Shown: in pieces, positions 52,278-60,795 of the stretch | Layout: every line of letters starts with the position of its first letter | How positions within the stretch are numbered: position 1 is the first letter of the stretch | Source of the DNA: Hymenobacter lucidus | GTDB taxonomy: Bacteria; Bacteroidota; Bacteroidia; Cytophagales; Hymenobacteraceae | Direction of reading: 5' to 3' | Assembly: GCF_020447265.1 (NCBI RefSeq) | Contig: NZ_JAJADR010000002.1 | Location: 124,001 to 188,000 of the forward strand | Length of the DNA stretch: 64,000 nt | Notes under the pieces: generated by a model | Told to the model about the DNA's origin: nothing | Databases searched by the model: none | Seen by the model: only the letters and a program-made list of their open reading frames with translations | Position numbers and translations under genes: made by a program

Positions 52278-54143
52278 ATGCGCCCCAAGTTTCCTCAACT
52301 GCTGGCCACGGCCTGCCTGTTTCTGCTGTGTACCGTGGCCCTGGCCCAGCAGCCCCTGCCAATTCCGCTGAACCTGCAAAAGACCTACGCGCAGGGTACC
52401 CGCGCCCAGAACGGCCAGCCTGGCCCCAACTACTGGCAGAACACGGCCGACTACGATATCAACGTCAGCTTCGAACCTAAAACCCGCCTGGTAGCTGGCA
52501 CCGTCAGCATTAGCTATACCAACAACAGCCCCGATTCGCTGCGCCAGCTCTGGTTTAAGCTCTACCCCAACCTCTACCAGAAAGGTGCCGAGCGTAGCGC
52601 CAACTTCAAGCCCGAGGATATCAACGAGGGCGTAAAGATTTCGGCGCTGAGCATCGACGGGCAGGCCCTGGATGTAAGCAAGCTGCGCATCACGGCCACC
52701 AATATGTCGGTGCCGGTGAAGGGTATTGGTCCCCGGCAAACGGCCCGGGTGGTGGCTACCTATTCCTACACCCTCAACAAAGGCTCGCACATGCGGACCG
52801 GTGAAATCGAGGAAGGCGCGGCTTTTGTGGCTTACTTCTTCCCCCGCATTGCCGTCTACGACGACATCGACGGCTGGAACCGCTTTGCTTACAACGGTAG
52901 CCAGGAGTTCTACAACGACTTCTGCAACTTCAAGGCTTCTATCACCGTGCCGCGCAACTTTGTAGTGTGGGCCACCGGTGATTTAAAGAATGCGGATAAA
53001 GTTTTCACGAAAAAGTACGCCAAGCGCCTCGCCGACGCCGAGCAGAAGGACGCCGTGGTCAGCATCATCGACGAAAATGACCTGAAGCGCGGCGACATTA
53101 CGGCCGCCAACGACCGGAACACTTGGCAGTTTGAGGCCCGCAACGTGACGGACTTCGTATTCGCCACCGCCGACCACTACGTGTGGCAAAGCACCAGCCT
53201 CGTGGTAGACCCGGCCACCAAGCGCCGCACCCGCGTGGATGCCGTCTACAACACCAAGCACAAGGACTACAAAGAGGTGGTTCACTTCGCGCGGCGCACG
53301 GTGGAAGCCATGAGCTACTCGTTTCCGAAATGGCCCTTTCCCTACGCCCACGAAACGATTTTCGACGGTCTCGACCAAATGGAGTACCCAATGATGGTGA
53401 ATGACAACCCCGTCGAAACCCGCGAGGACGCCATTACCCTCACCGACCACGAGATTTTCCACACGATGTTCCCCTTCTACATGGGCATCAACGAAACCAA
53501 GTACGCCTGGATGGACGAGGGCTGGGCCACCATCGGCGAGTGGATCATCAGCAACATCATCGAGCCCAAGCTAGTGGATGAGTACGGCGTAGAACCCTAC
53601 GCCCGCGCCGCCGATTCGGAAAACGACCTGCCCATCATCACGCTTACCACCCAGCAAAACGGCACGCCCTTCTTCCTCAATTCCTACCCCAAGCCCGCCA
53701 TGGGCTACTACTACGTACGCGACCTGCTGGGCGACGAGCTGTTTACCAAGGCCCTGCACACCTACATCCGCAACTGGAACGGCAAGCACCCGATGCCCTA
53801 CGACTTCTTCAACTCGATGAACGAAGGCGCGGGCCAAAACTTGAACTGGTTCTGGCAGCGCTGGTTTTTCGACAACGGCTACCCCGACCAGGCCATCCAG
53901 AGCGTGACGCCGCAGGGCATCATCGTGGAAGCCAAAGGCACCAAGCCCATGCCTGTCGATTTGCTGGTCACCTTCGCCGACAACTCCACCCAGAAACTGC
54001 ACCGCACCATTGCCGTGTGGCAGGACGGCAGCAAAACCGTAACCGTGCCGCTGACCGGTGGCAAAGCAGTAAAGAAAGTGGTGCTGGGCCACACCTACAC
54101 GCCCGATAACGACAAGAAGAACAACGTGTGGGAAGCCAAGTAA
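52278..54143 (+). CDS. M1 family metallopeptidase
   Basis: The start at 52278 gives a signal peptide (MRPKFPQLLATACLFLLCTVALAQ); the longer frame from 52194 would bury it. There are 621 residues. The N-terminal beta domain has NYWQNTADYDINVSFEPKTRLVAGTVSISYTN. The catalytic domain has DQMEYPMMVND (GxMEN-like), the zinc motif HEIFH near residue 390 and the downstream Glu in DEGWATIGEW. Secreted or periplasmic aminopeptidase probably used to digest peptides. Single gene. Confidence 0.9.
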   Translation: MRPKFPQLLATACLFLLCTVALAQQPLPIPLNLQKTYAQGTRAQNGQPGPNYWQNTADYDINVSFEPKTRLVAGTVSISYTNNSPDSLRQLWFKLYPNLYQKGAERSANFKPEDINEGVKISALSIDGQALDVSKLRITATNMSVPVKGIGPRQTARVVATYSYTLNKGSHMRTGEIEEGAAFVAYFFPRIAVYDDIDGWNRFAYNGSQEFYNDFCNFKASITVPRNFVVWATGDLKNADKVFTKKYAKRLADAEQKDAVVSIIDENDLKRGDITAANDRNTWQFEARNVTDFVFATADHYVWQSTSLVVDPATKRRTRVDAVYNTKHKDYKEVVHFARRTVEAMSYSFPKWPFPYAHETIFDGLDQMEYPMMVNDNPVETREDAITLTDHEIFHTMFPFYMGINETKYAWMDEGWATIGEWIISNIIEPKLVDEYGVEPYARAADSENDLPIITLTTQQNGTPFFLNSYPKPAMGYYYVRDLLGDELFTKALHTYIRNWNGKHPMPYDFFNSMNEGAGQNLNWFWQRWFFDNGYPDQAIQSVTPQGIIVEAKGTKPMPVDLLVTFADNSTQKLHRTIAVWQDGSKTVTVPLTGGKAVKKVVLGHTYTPDNDKKNNVWEAK

Positions 54144-54248
54144 GCTGGGCAAAGCCCTGTTCGGTTTTGCCCCACACAGCGCTTTTGCAGTAGCCTTCTC
54201 ATAGTCTGGGTTACCATTCAGCCCATCCCCGGATACAGAAAGGTATTA

Positions 54249-55055
54249 ATGCCTGCTGCTATGCGCTACCTGCTGCTCTTCCTTGGTTTTGGCTTCCTAC
54301 TCAGCAGCTGCGATGGTCCGGCTGCCCGCTTCGATACGTTTTCCATTGTCCGGCCCGTAAATCTAGCCAAAGAACTGGGGCATGAACTCACTCTTGTAGC
54401 CAGAGACACGCTGCAGTTACGGTTGCAGTCTGACCCAGCCAGCGGCTCCACCCTTATTACTAATACCGACGACAGCACGGTACTGCTTGATGCGCGCATC
54501 TTCTACCGGCGCGGCCTGTATTATGCCGTCGAAGACCTTAAATCGGGGTGCTGGGTGCATGCCTTCCGTGTGCACCGAAACCAAGTGCAGGGCTTGGCTA
54601 CCGGCTATAAGCAGATGGAAGACTTATCGACACTGGTGCAGCACGGCAACTTTGCAGATCTGGCGCGCTACCGCAGCCTCAGCGACGACAGTATCCGGCT
54701 GCGCTTTGATGCCCGGCTCCTGCGCCGGTTTTACCTCGCCGAGTTGGATAGTTTTCCGCGCTACCGCATAACTACGGCTCCGCCGGGCTTGGCGGCTGCG
54801 GTTACCGTTGCGCCGGCAGACCAATTAAGCCTGCACCCCAACCCGGCAGCTACCATCACTACGCTGACCTTTACCACGGCTGCGCCCCGCACGGTGTCCG
54901 TCTATAATGCCAGCGGCCAACTTATGCGGACTATTCCTGCGCAAACCGCCCGTACTGCTATTTCAGTGCAGGATTTGCCGGCCGGCACTTACGTAGTGCG
55001 CGTAACCAGTGCCACCCACCCGGCCCAGACGGCCCGCCTGTTGGTGCAGCCATAG
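54249..55055 (+). CDS. Lipoprotein-like protein with a T9SS sorting domain
   Basis: This 268-residue protein (an ATG four codons in, at 54261, is equally possible) has a hydrophobic start ending in a lipobox-like FLLSSC (Cys near residue 21). The middle domain, about 30-180 (TLITNTDDSTVLLDARIFYRRGLYYAVEDLKSGCWVHAFRV), is unfamiliar. The last 80 residues form a T9SS type A sorting domain (LHPNPAATITTLTFTT...GTYVVRVTSA). Having both a lipobox and a T9SS domain is unexpected, since T9SS cargo is normally exported with an ordinary signal peptide. Function unknown. Confidence 0.72.
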   Translation: MPAAMRYLLLFLGFGFLLSSCDGPAARFDTFSIVRPVNLAKELGHELTLVARDTLQLRLQSDPASGSTLITNTDDSTVLLDARIFYRRGLYYAVEDLKSGCWVHAFRVHRNQVQGLATGYKQMEDLSTLVQHGNFADLARYRSLSDDSIRLRFDARLLRRFYLAELDSFPRYRITTAPPGLAAAVTVAPADQLSLHPNPAATITTLTFTTAAPRTVSVYNASGQLMRTIPAQTARTAISVQDLPAGTYVVRVTSATHPAQTARLLVQP

Positions 55056-55064
55056 ACTACCGGC

Positions 55065-55120
55065 TGAGGTACAGTAAAAAGGCCCACCTGCTAGCAGGTG
55101 GGCCTTTTTACTGTACCTCA
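55065..55120. terminator. Perfect 56-bp palindrome acting as bidirectional terminator
   Basis: 55065-55092 and 55093-55120 are exact reverse complements with no spacer. The centre is CCACCTGCTAGCAGGTGG, with flanking AAAAAGG/CCTTTTT. It separates the convergent gene ends at 55055 and 55131. Confidence 0.88.
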
Positions 55121-55130
55121 AGCATTCCGC

Positions 55131-56351
55131 TTACAAATGAGCAATCAGGTCAGGATTGCCATCCGGGTCATTTTTGACGGTGCCGCTGGTCGTGAAGCTC
55201 TTGCCGCGCAGCAGCAATACGCCCGCCATGTGGGGCGTGGCCATGGAAGTACCGCTGATGGTGTTGTAGCCCCCGCTCATCCAGGTCGACTGAATGTTGA
55301 CACCGGGCATGCAGTAGTCTACCGGTGTGCCGTAGTTGGAAAAGGAAGCCCACGAATCAGTGTTATTCATGGCCGAGATGGTGAAGATGTTCGGGCCATT
55401 CACGCGGGCCGGCGAGTGGTTGTTGGCATCGTCGGTTTCGTTGCCGGCGGCTAGGGCGAAGAGCACCCCGCCCGAGGAGGCCCGCAGCACGGCGTCATCC
55501 AGGGCCTGCGAAATACCGCCGCCCAAGCTCATGTTGGCCACGTCACCAGCCTTACCGGTGGCACCCACATAATCGACGCCGGCAATTACGCCCGAGTTGG
55601 AGCCGCTGCCCCGTGAATTCAGCACGCGCACTGCCACCACGGTGGCATTGGCAGCTACCCCCACTACGCCAATAGAATTGTTGATGGCCGCAATGGTACC
55701 GGCTACGTGCGTGCCGTGGCCGTTGCCATCGTTGGGCGAGAGGTAATCGGCGCCGCTGGTCAGGAACGACTTGCTGCGGGTGGCGTCCACGTTCAGGTCG
55801 GGGTGGGTCAGGTCGATGCCGGTGTCGATAATCCAAGCCGTTTTGCCGGTGCCGTCACCCGTGCCTACCCGGGCAATGCCGTAGGGCGTAACCTGGCCGG
55901 GTTGGGTAGAGCCGCCGCCTGAGGGCTTGCCCAGCGAAATAACGCGGTCCTGCTCTACGTACGCTACCCGGGCATCGGCGCGTAGCGCACTGGCCTCAGC
56001 GGCACTCAGGGCGGCTGAGAAGCCTTTCAGGGTATGGCCGTAGGCAAAGCCCAGGGCTTCAGCCCGCGCCCCGCGCGACTTCAGAATGCCCTGGCCCACT
56101 TCTTTTACCTTCTTTACTTTTTCGGTGTAGGAGTCGCCGGTGCTGGTTTCAACTGCCCCATCCTTCAGCACGACGATGTACTGCCCCGGTATAACGCCTT
56201 CATCCGATTTCGCTTCATTACTAGCTTGGGCTACTCCTGGGTCAGACGGTTGCACGCTCTCTTCGGAGCAAGCGGTGAACATCGTGCTGGCCGCAATTGC
56301 CGAGGCACTCAATAACCAGGCAAACCGAGCATTGTGTTGTTTCTTCTGCAT
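55131..56351 (-). CDS. S8 family serine peptidase (subtilisin-like)
   Basis: This 406-residue protease has a signal sequence with a possible lipobox (STMFTAC, Cys near residue 28), a propeptide of inhibitor I9 type (about 55-140: [38 protein letters not shown]) and a subtilase domain. The triad is Asp in [14 protein letters not shown], His in [14 protein letters not shown] and Ser in [12 protein letters not shown]; the oxyanion Asn is in [14 protein letters not shown]. No T9SS domain is seen at the C-terminus. It is likely an extracytoplasmic protease attached to a membrane by its lipid. Confidence 0.92.
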   Translation of the reverse strand: MQKKQHNARFAWLLSASAIAASTMFTACSEESVQPSDPGVAQASNEAKSDEGVIPGQYIVVLKDGAVETSTGDSYTEKVKKVKEVGQGILKSRGARAEALGFAYGHTLKGFSAALSAAEASALRADARVAYVEQDRVISLGKPSGGGSTQPGQVTPYGIARVGTGDGTGKTAWIIDTGIDLTHPDLNVDATRSKSFLTSGADYLSPNDGNGHGTHVAGTIAAINNSIGVVGVAANATVVAVRVLNSRGSGSNSGVIAGVDYVGATGKAGDVANMSLGGGISQALDDAVLRASSGGVLFALAAGNETDDANNHSPARVNGPNIFTISAMNNTDSWASFSNYGTPVDYCMPGVNIQSTWMSGGYNTISGTSMATPHMAGVLLLRGKSFTTSGTVKNDPDGNPDLIAHL

Positions 56352-56773
56352 TCTACTGGGGTAAAGGTGGAAGAGAAAAGAACCGACAGCACCGCACCGA
56401 ATCCGGGCCGGCTACAGGAGCCAACCCGCGTAAATTATATTTACTCACCGATACTGGTACTAGTGCTGTGTACGGGGCAAACCAGCTGTAGTCACAAAGA
56501 ATTCATTTGTTGGTTGATATTATGACAACAAAACACTCTTTTACCTAACATTTAGACCAGCATTTACGGCCTTTAGCTCACAATCTCAAAGTGTTACTTA
56601 TGTTTGAATAAGATCTTGTTAATAATTAAAGTCATATATTAAGATCATTCATCGTGCTGCCGCATATTCCTACCCAACCTCAAATACTTTCAATCAGGCT
56701 ACCTGCTTTCCTGGGTGCGCACCCCCTTGCCAACCTATTCTGCTCCGGCGCCGCACTTTCCGATTCGTCGGCG
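56352..56773. other. Intergenic region between the S8 peptidase and rnpB
   Basis: About 420 bp without a gene, AT-rich from 56490 to 56650. It must hold the promoter of the peptidase gene (minus strand). A -7-like box for that gene was not clear. No repeat was seen. Confidence 0.4.
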
Positions 56774-56781
56774 TACCTTTG
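56774..56781 (+). promoter_or_regulatory. Candidate -7 box for rnpB
   Basis: TACCTTTG is an exact TAnnTTTG match, ending 5 bp before the start of P1 of RNase P RNA. Transcription would start near 56787, which fits the folded RNA's 5' end. The -33 element is not obvious. Confidence 0.65.
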
Positions 56782-56785
56782 CCCC

Positions 56786-57275
56786 AGTGATGGGTCGCCC
56801 CACCGCGGCAAAGGGGGCAACTCCGGCGACGAGGAAAGTCCGGGCAACGCAGAGCACCCTGCTTCCTAACGGGAAGGACTGGTAAGCGTAAAGTAAACCA
56901 GGACAGCCAGTGCCACAGAAAAATACCGCCAGGCGGTGAGTTAGTGATTTAGCGAATCAGTGAGTTGTCGTTCAATTGGCGCAAGCCGAACAGAAAATTC
57001 ACTAAATCACCAATTCACTAAATCACATCTGGTAAGGGTGAAAAGGTGCGGTAAGAGCGCACCAGCGGCTGGGCAACCATGCCGGCTGGGTAAACCTCAG
57101 GGGTTGAAAGACCAAATAAGCTGGTACGCAGGGCCGCAAGGCCTTGCACCGGGCGGCTCGTCCGGCGCCAGCGGGTAGGTTGATGGAGCCTTTCCGCGAG
57201 GACTGGCCTAGATAAATGGTGGGGCCGCTTCTGCTTGCAGGGGCGGACAAAACCCGGCTTACAGACTCATCACCG
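56786..57275 (+). ncRNA. rnpB: RNase P RNA (bacterial class A), enlarged by an insertion
   Basis: This is the catalytic RNA that trims 5' ends of pre-tRNA. Conserved blocks in order are GACGAGGAAAGTCCGGGC near 56829, ACAGAAAAATACCGCC (56915-56930), GGTAAGGGTGAAAAGGTGCG and GTAAGAGCGCACC (57031-57063), the AGATAAATGG element near 57210 and ACAAAACCCGGCTTAC near 57248-57262. P1 is formed by GTGATGGGT (56787-56795) with ACTCATCAC (57265-57273). The length is about 490 nt against 350-400 in most bacteria; the excess is mainly a hairpin of about 91 nt with low-complexity arms (56936-57026), where E. coli has only a short hairpin. Confidence 0.93.
56936..57026 (+). repeat. Low-complexity hairpin inserted in rnpB
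   Basis: The left arm (56936-56967) and right arm (56996-57026) are imperfect complements, 24 of 31 positions, made of repeats of GTGATTTAGTGAAT/ATTCACTAAATCAC words. The loop is about 28 nt and contains a small GGC...GCC stem. The conserved RNase P blocks are intact on both sides (CCGCC before, GGTAAGGG after). The word structure matches the intergenic hairpins of this window. Confidence 0.85.
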
Positions 57276-57282
57276 GCTCTAC

Positions 57283-57319
57283 AAACGGCCGCCGCAGCTT
57301 CGGGTGCGGCGGCCGTTTT
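57283..57319 (+). terminator. rnpB terminator
   Basis: AAACGGCCGCCGCA pairs with TGCGGCGGCCGTTT across a short GCTTCGGG loop, then TTG. It lies about 8 bp after the P1 3' strand of RNase P RNA. Confidence 0.88.
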
Positions 57320-57354
57320 GCGTTTAGCTTCCGCGCCGGCAGCAAGTTTCCAGG

Positions 57355-57559
57355 GGAAGTCGCGCTGCCGCGAATACGTAGGGGCAATTTCCGATGGGAA
57401 GTTGCTCTTACGCATTCGTGTACAGGCGCATTCAAATAGGAAGTTGAGCATACGTAGTTGCGTACAAGCTACTTCCTATTGGTAGTAGAGCAAACTCACT
57501 TGTGGCAGGGCACATTCCGCCGGAAGTTGCTTGTACGTATTTGCGGCAGTGCCACTTCC
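57355..57559. repeat. Array of five 38-bp imperfect palindromes, 42-bp period
   Basis: Units at 57355-57392, 57397-57434, 57439-57476, 57481-57518 and 57522-57559 align without gaps, with spacers of 4, 4, 4 and 3 bp. The consensus begins GGAAGTTGC, has TACG near position 13 and GCGTAC near 22, and ends GCCACTTCC, so each unit is nearly its own reverse complement. A partial unit may overlap 57314-57351. The period of 42 bp equals four helical turns. Units differ by many bases, so the array is old or under selection only for symmetry. No protein-coding gene is supported here. Confidence 0.85.
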
Positions 57560-57698
57560 TACTGCCGGGGCCTACCGGCACTTGCGGCCCTAGCGTTTCG
57601 AAGGCCCCCTGTGCGCCTTGCCCTGGTTTTTCGCGTAGGTGTACACTGCCCGGCTCACTCTTTTCGTTACATTCGCTCCCCATACCTTTTGCAACCCT

Positions 57699-58856
57699 AT
57701 GCCCAGAATCCTGATTATTGACGACGAAAAGGCCATCCGGAATACTCTAAAGGAGATTCTGGAATACGAGAGCTACACCGTCGACCAGGCCGAGGACGGC
57801 CCCACCGGCCTCGATATGCTCATCAAGAACAAGTATGACGTGGTACTCTGCGACATCAAGATGCCCAAGATGGACGGCATCGAGGTGCTGGAGCGGGCCC
57901 AGATTGCGGCCCCGGATGCCGCCTTCATCATGGTATCGGCCCACGGCAACATCGATACGGCCGTGGACGCCACCAAGAAGGGCGCCTTTGACTTCATCCA
58001 GAAGCCACCGGACCTGAACCGCCTGCTCGTAACGGTGCGCAACGCCCTGGACCGCACCAAGCTCGTGACTGAGACCAAGACGCTCAAGAAGAAGATTGCT
58101 AAAAGCTCGGAAATGATTGGCTCCTCGGCCGAGCTCGAAGCCGTGCGCAAGCAGATTGCCAAAGTAGCCCCCACCGACGCCCGCGTACTTATTACGGGCC
58201 CTAATGGGGCGGGCAAGGAAATGGTAGCCCGCAACCTGCACGAGCTCAGCAACCGCGCCAACGGCCCCCTGATTGAGGTCAACTGCGCCGCCATTCCCTC
58301 CGAGCTGATCGAATCGGAGCTGTTTGGGCACGAGAAAGGCTCGTTCACGTCGGCCGTGAAGCAACGCATCGGCAAGTTTGAGCAGGCCGACGGCGGCACG
58401 CTGTTTCTGGACGAAATCGGGGATATGAGCCTCTCGGCCCAGGCCAAGGTGCTGCGGGCTTTGCAGGAAAGCAAGATTACCCGGGTGGGCGGCGAGAAGG
58501 AAATTTCGGTGAACGTGCGCGTCATTGCCGCCACCAACAAGGACCTGCAGCAGGAAATAGCCGAGCGTAACTTCCGGGAAGACCTCTACCACCGCCTCTC
58601 CGTTATCCTGATTAAAGTACCGGCCCTCAACGACCGGCGCGACGACATCGGCGACCTGGTGCAGCGTTTCCTCCAGGATATTGCCCGCGACTACGGCGAC
58701 AAACCCAAGAACATCGACGCCAAGGCCCTGGAGTACCTTAAAGGCCTCGACTGGCGCGGCAACATCCGCGAGCTGCGCAACGTGGTAGAGCGCCTCATTA
58801 TCATGAGCGACGACACCATTACGGAAGCCGATGCCAAAGCATTTGCCGGCAAGTAA
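57699..58856 (+). CDS. Response regulator with sigma-54-activator-type AAA+ domain, no DNA-binding domain
   Basis: The start at 57699 (MPRILIIDDEKAIRN) gives 385 residues. The receiver domain (1-120) has phospho-Asp in VVLCDIKMP and Lys in FIQKPP. The AAA+ domain has a Walker A-like GPNGAGKE, ELFGHEKGSFTSAVKQR where the sigma-54 loop GAFTGA is expected (GSFTSA here), GGTLFLDEIGDM (Walker B) and NFREDLYHRLSVILIKVP. The protein stops at NIRELRNVVERLII plus 17 residues, so the Fis-type helix-turn-helix is absent. A two-component output role is clear; how it reaches promoters is not. It follows the palindrome array. Confidence 0.88.
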   Translation: MPRILIIDDEKAIRNTLKEILEYESYTVDQAEDGPTGLDMLIKNKYDVVLCDIKMPKMDGIEVLERAQIAAPDAAFIMVSAHGNIDTAVDATKKGAFDFIQKPPDLNRLLVTVRNALDRTKLVTETKTLKKKIAKSSEMIGSSAELEAVRKQIAKVAPTDARVLITGPNGAGKEMVARNLHELSNRANGPLIEVNCAAIPSELIESELFGHEKGSFTSAVKQRIGKFEQADGGTLFLDEIGDMSLSAQAKVLRALQESKITRVGGEKEISVNVRVIAATNKDLQQEIAERNFREDLYHRLSVILIKVPALNDRRDDIGDLVQRFLQDIARDYGDKPKNIDAKALEYLKGLDWRGNIRELRNVVERLIIMSDDTITEADAKAFAGK

Positions 58857-58862
58857 GTGCCT

Positions 58863-59017
58863 GTCGTTGCGAGGTGCAGCCGTGGCCATCAGTCCTCTGC
58901 GGAGGTAGTCACACTCTTTTACCAGAAAGCCCTTTCCTGCTCGTGCGGGAAAGGGCTTTCCACTTTAGGACGCTGAGTACATTTCAGCGGACGGATGGCT
59001 TCGCGCCTCGCAAAGAC
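58863..59017. repeat. REP-like palindrome (TTGCGAGG family) around a terminator
   Basis: The outer arms (58863-58902 and 58984-59017) are imperfect complements of the GTCGTTGCGAGG...GCCATC type. Inside, at 58925-58960, GAAAGCCCTTTCC pairs with GGAAAGGGCTTTC, a terminator for the response regulator gene. The element lies between convergent gene ends (58856 and 59027). Confidence 0.75.
58925..58960. terminator. Terminator inside the REP-like element
   Basis: A 13-bp perfect stem GAAAGCCCTTTCC/GGAAAGGGCTTTC with a 10-nt loop. Runs of T are short, so strength is moderate. It probably serves both convergent genes. Confidence 0.6.
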
Positions 59018-59026
59018 AGACGTTTT

Positions 59027-60034
59027 CTATCCGGCCATCTGATTACACCCGCGCACATCCGAGTTGTCCATGCGGCCCAGCACCTCAAATGAGCCGTCAG
59101 GGTATTGCCGGGCCAGGTCTTTGGTTTCGATAAAGGCGCAGGAATCGATATTGGCTAAGTCGATGACGTTGATGGCGCCGTCGGGGCGGGTAGTAGAAAC
59201 GGCAAACGGGTCGGCGGGGTCGCGCAGCAGGATGCGCAGCGGCGCGGGGCAGTGGAAACGGCCGTTGCCAAGGCTGTAAGCCTGGGAGAGCAGCTCAGTC
59301 ATGCCGTATTCGGAATGAATGCCGTCGGGGCCGAATGCCTGCTGTAGCTCAGCGTGCAGCTCTTCCCGAATCATTTCGCGGCGGCGCCCCTTCATGCCCC
59401 CGGTTTCGAGCACGGTGAGGTCTTGTAGCTCCGGGGCGGGGCCATATTCAGCCGCTAAGTCGAGCAGCGCATAGGAAACCCCGATAAGCATCACGCGGCG
59501 CGTCGTATCCTGCTTAGCCTCGGCCAGAGCGCGCAGCAGCGCGGCGTGGTCGTGGAGGAAAAAGGCGGGCTGGCTTTGCCCCGACTCCTGGGCAAAATAA
59601 TCGACCATAGCTACCAACGACGACTGCCCCTGCTCCAGGTACGAGGGCAATAGCGCCAGAAACGTCCAGCTCGTGAGCGGACTACCATATACCTGCTCGA
59701 AGATGCGGGCCGCGTTGCGGCGGTAGAGCTGTGGGTCGCGCACGAGGTGGCGGCTGCGCTGCTGCTGAGTGGTGCCGCTGCTCAGAAACACTTCCTGCGA
59801 CTCCCAATCCGCGGGTTCGGTACGCACCTCGTGGGTTTTGAAGAACTCGATGGGCAGAAACGGAATATCGGTGAGCCGGCTGATGGTCTCGGGCTGGCGG
59901 CCCAGGTGGTGCAGCCACGCGCGGTAGGGCGGGCAGTGCCAGGCCTGGTGCCGGAACAGGCGCAAGGCCAACGCCTCAAACGTGGCAGCAGAAACGGTGG
60001 AAAGCTCGGATAGAAACGCGTCGCGGAAACTCAT
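59027..60034 (-). CDS. LuxE/acyl-protein synthetase-like acyltransferase
   Basis: This 335-residue adenylate-forming-type protein is related to LuxE (acyl-protein synthetase). It shows DIPFLPIEFFKTHEV, the phosphate-binding-like VFLSSGTTQQQRSRHLV and ETGGMKGRRREMIREELH, then GIHSEYGMTELLSQAYSLG and a C-terminal DLARQYPDGSFEVLGRMDNSDVRGCN. These parallel the P-loop, A5 and A8 motifs of the acyl-AMP family. It may activate a fatty acid or transfer an acyl group; no luminescence genes are nearby. Single gene. Confidence 0.8.
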   Translation of the reverse strand: MSFRDAFLSELSTVSAATFEALALRLFRHQAWHCPPYRAWLHHLGRQPETISRLTDIPFLPIEFFKTHEVRTEPADWESQEVFLSSGTTQQQRSRHLVRDPQLYRRNAARIFEQVYGSPLTSWTFLALLPSYLEQGQSSLVAMVDYFAQESGQSQPAFFLHDHAALLRALAEAKQDTTRRVMLIGVSYALLDLAAEYGPAPELQDLTVLETGGMKGRRREMIREELHAELQQAFGPDGIHSEYGMTELLSQAYSLGNGRFHCPAPLRILLRDPADPFAVSTTRPDGAINVIDLANIDSCAFIETKDLARQYPDGSFEVLGRMDNSDVRGCNQMAG

Positions 60035-60149
60035 TGGCAGGCAGCGTGGTTAGCGAATTAGTATAACAAATGCGGCAGCTCTTCGTTGAGAAGTTGTACC
60101 TTCCGATCCTGGGTGCGCCCCCCGTTTACGACCTCTATTGCTGCATTCT

Positions 60150-60725
60150 ATGACCATGTTTCGTACTCTGAAAATTGGCACTGCCGCGGCTCTGCTGGGC
60201 CTGAGTGGGCTGCTGACTTCCTGCCTGGAGGCCCCGGAATATCCCACCTCACCCCGCATCGAGTTCAAGGAAATCGTGGTGGACCGCTACGACTTCGGCA
60301 CCGGCTACACCCCCGTCGATACCGTGCGGCTCACGATTAACTTTACCGATGGCGACGGTGACCTAGGCCTTTCGATAAACGGTGATAAGGACGCGCCTTA
60401 TCAGCCAACTAATCCAGACGGCTCTTACAACCGCAACACGCACAACTACTTCATCACGCCTTATAAACGCACTGACCCCAATGGTGCGTTTCAAGCCGTA
60501 GCCACAGGTAGCACGAGCGAGTATAACAGCCGTTTCCCCCCGCTGTTTAGCGCCGATGCCAAACCAGGTCCGCTAAAAGGCACCCTCACGCTGACCACGC
60601 CTTTCTTCCTGGGCAGCCCCTTCCGCCCGGGTGATGAAGTCCGTTTTGAGGTCAGCATCATGGACCGGGCCCTGAACGAGAGCAACAAAATTACCACGGC
60701 CAGCTACATTGTAAAGCCGCGCTAA
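60150..60725 (+). CDS. Lipoprotein of unknown function
   Basis: The start at 60150 (MTMFRTLKIGTAAALLGL; 60156 is also possible) gives 191 residues with a lipobox LLTSC near residue 24. The mature part (YPTSPRIEFKEIVVDRYD, VRLTINFTDGDGDLGLSINGD) is an all-beta domain with an acidic DGDGDLGL loop that may bind calcium. Similar conserved lipoproteins occur throughout Cytophagales and the function is unknown. TACCTTCC near 60098 could be part of its promoter. Confidence 0.75.
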   Translation: MTMFRTLKIGTAAALLGLSGLLTSCLEAPEYPTSPRIEFKEIVVDRYDFGTGYTPVDTVRLTINFTDGDGDLGLSINGDKDAPYQPTNPDGSYNRNTHNYFITPYKRTDPNGAFQAVATGSTSEYNSRFPPLFSADAKPGPLKGTLTLTTPFFLGSPFRPGDEVRFEVSIMDRALNESNKITTASYIVKPR

Positions 60726-60744
60726 GTGCGGGAGCCAGGTTATA

Positions 60745-60784
60745 CAAAAGCCGGCCGGATGCAGCAGCATCCGGCCGGCTTTTG
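60745..60784. terminator. Bidirectional terminator
   Basis: CAAAAGCCGGCCGGATGC pairs perfectly with GCATCCGGCCGGCTTTTG with a 4-nt loop. It lies between the convergent gene ends at 60725 and 60796. Confidence 0.88.
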
Positions 60785-60795
60785 CTTTTGCAGCC

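Noticed and set aside
57023-57451. Minus-strand frame of 142 codons over rnpB 3' part and the palindrome array
   Set aside because: It overlaps a well-supported RNase P RNA and its terminator; the 14-residue periodicity is explained by the 42-bp DNA repeat.
57355-57559. CRISPR-like array
   Set aside because: The units are palindromic and divergent, with spacers of only 3-4 bp and no cas genes nearby.
57747-58889. Minus-strand frame of 380 codons opposite the response regulator
   Set aside because: Antisense shadow; the plus strand has clear receiver and AAA+ motifs.
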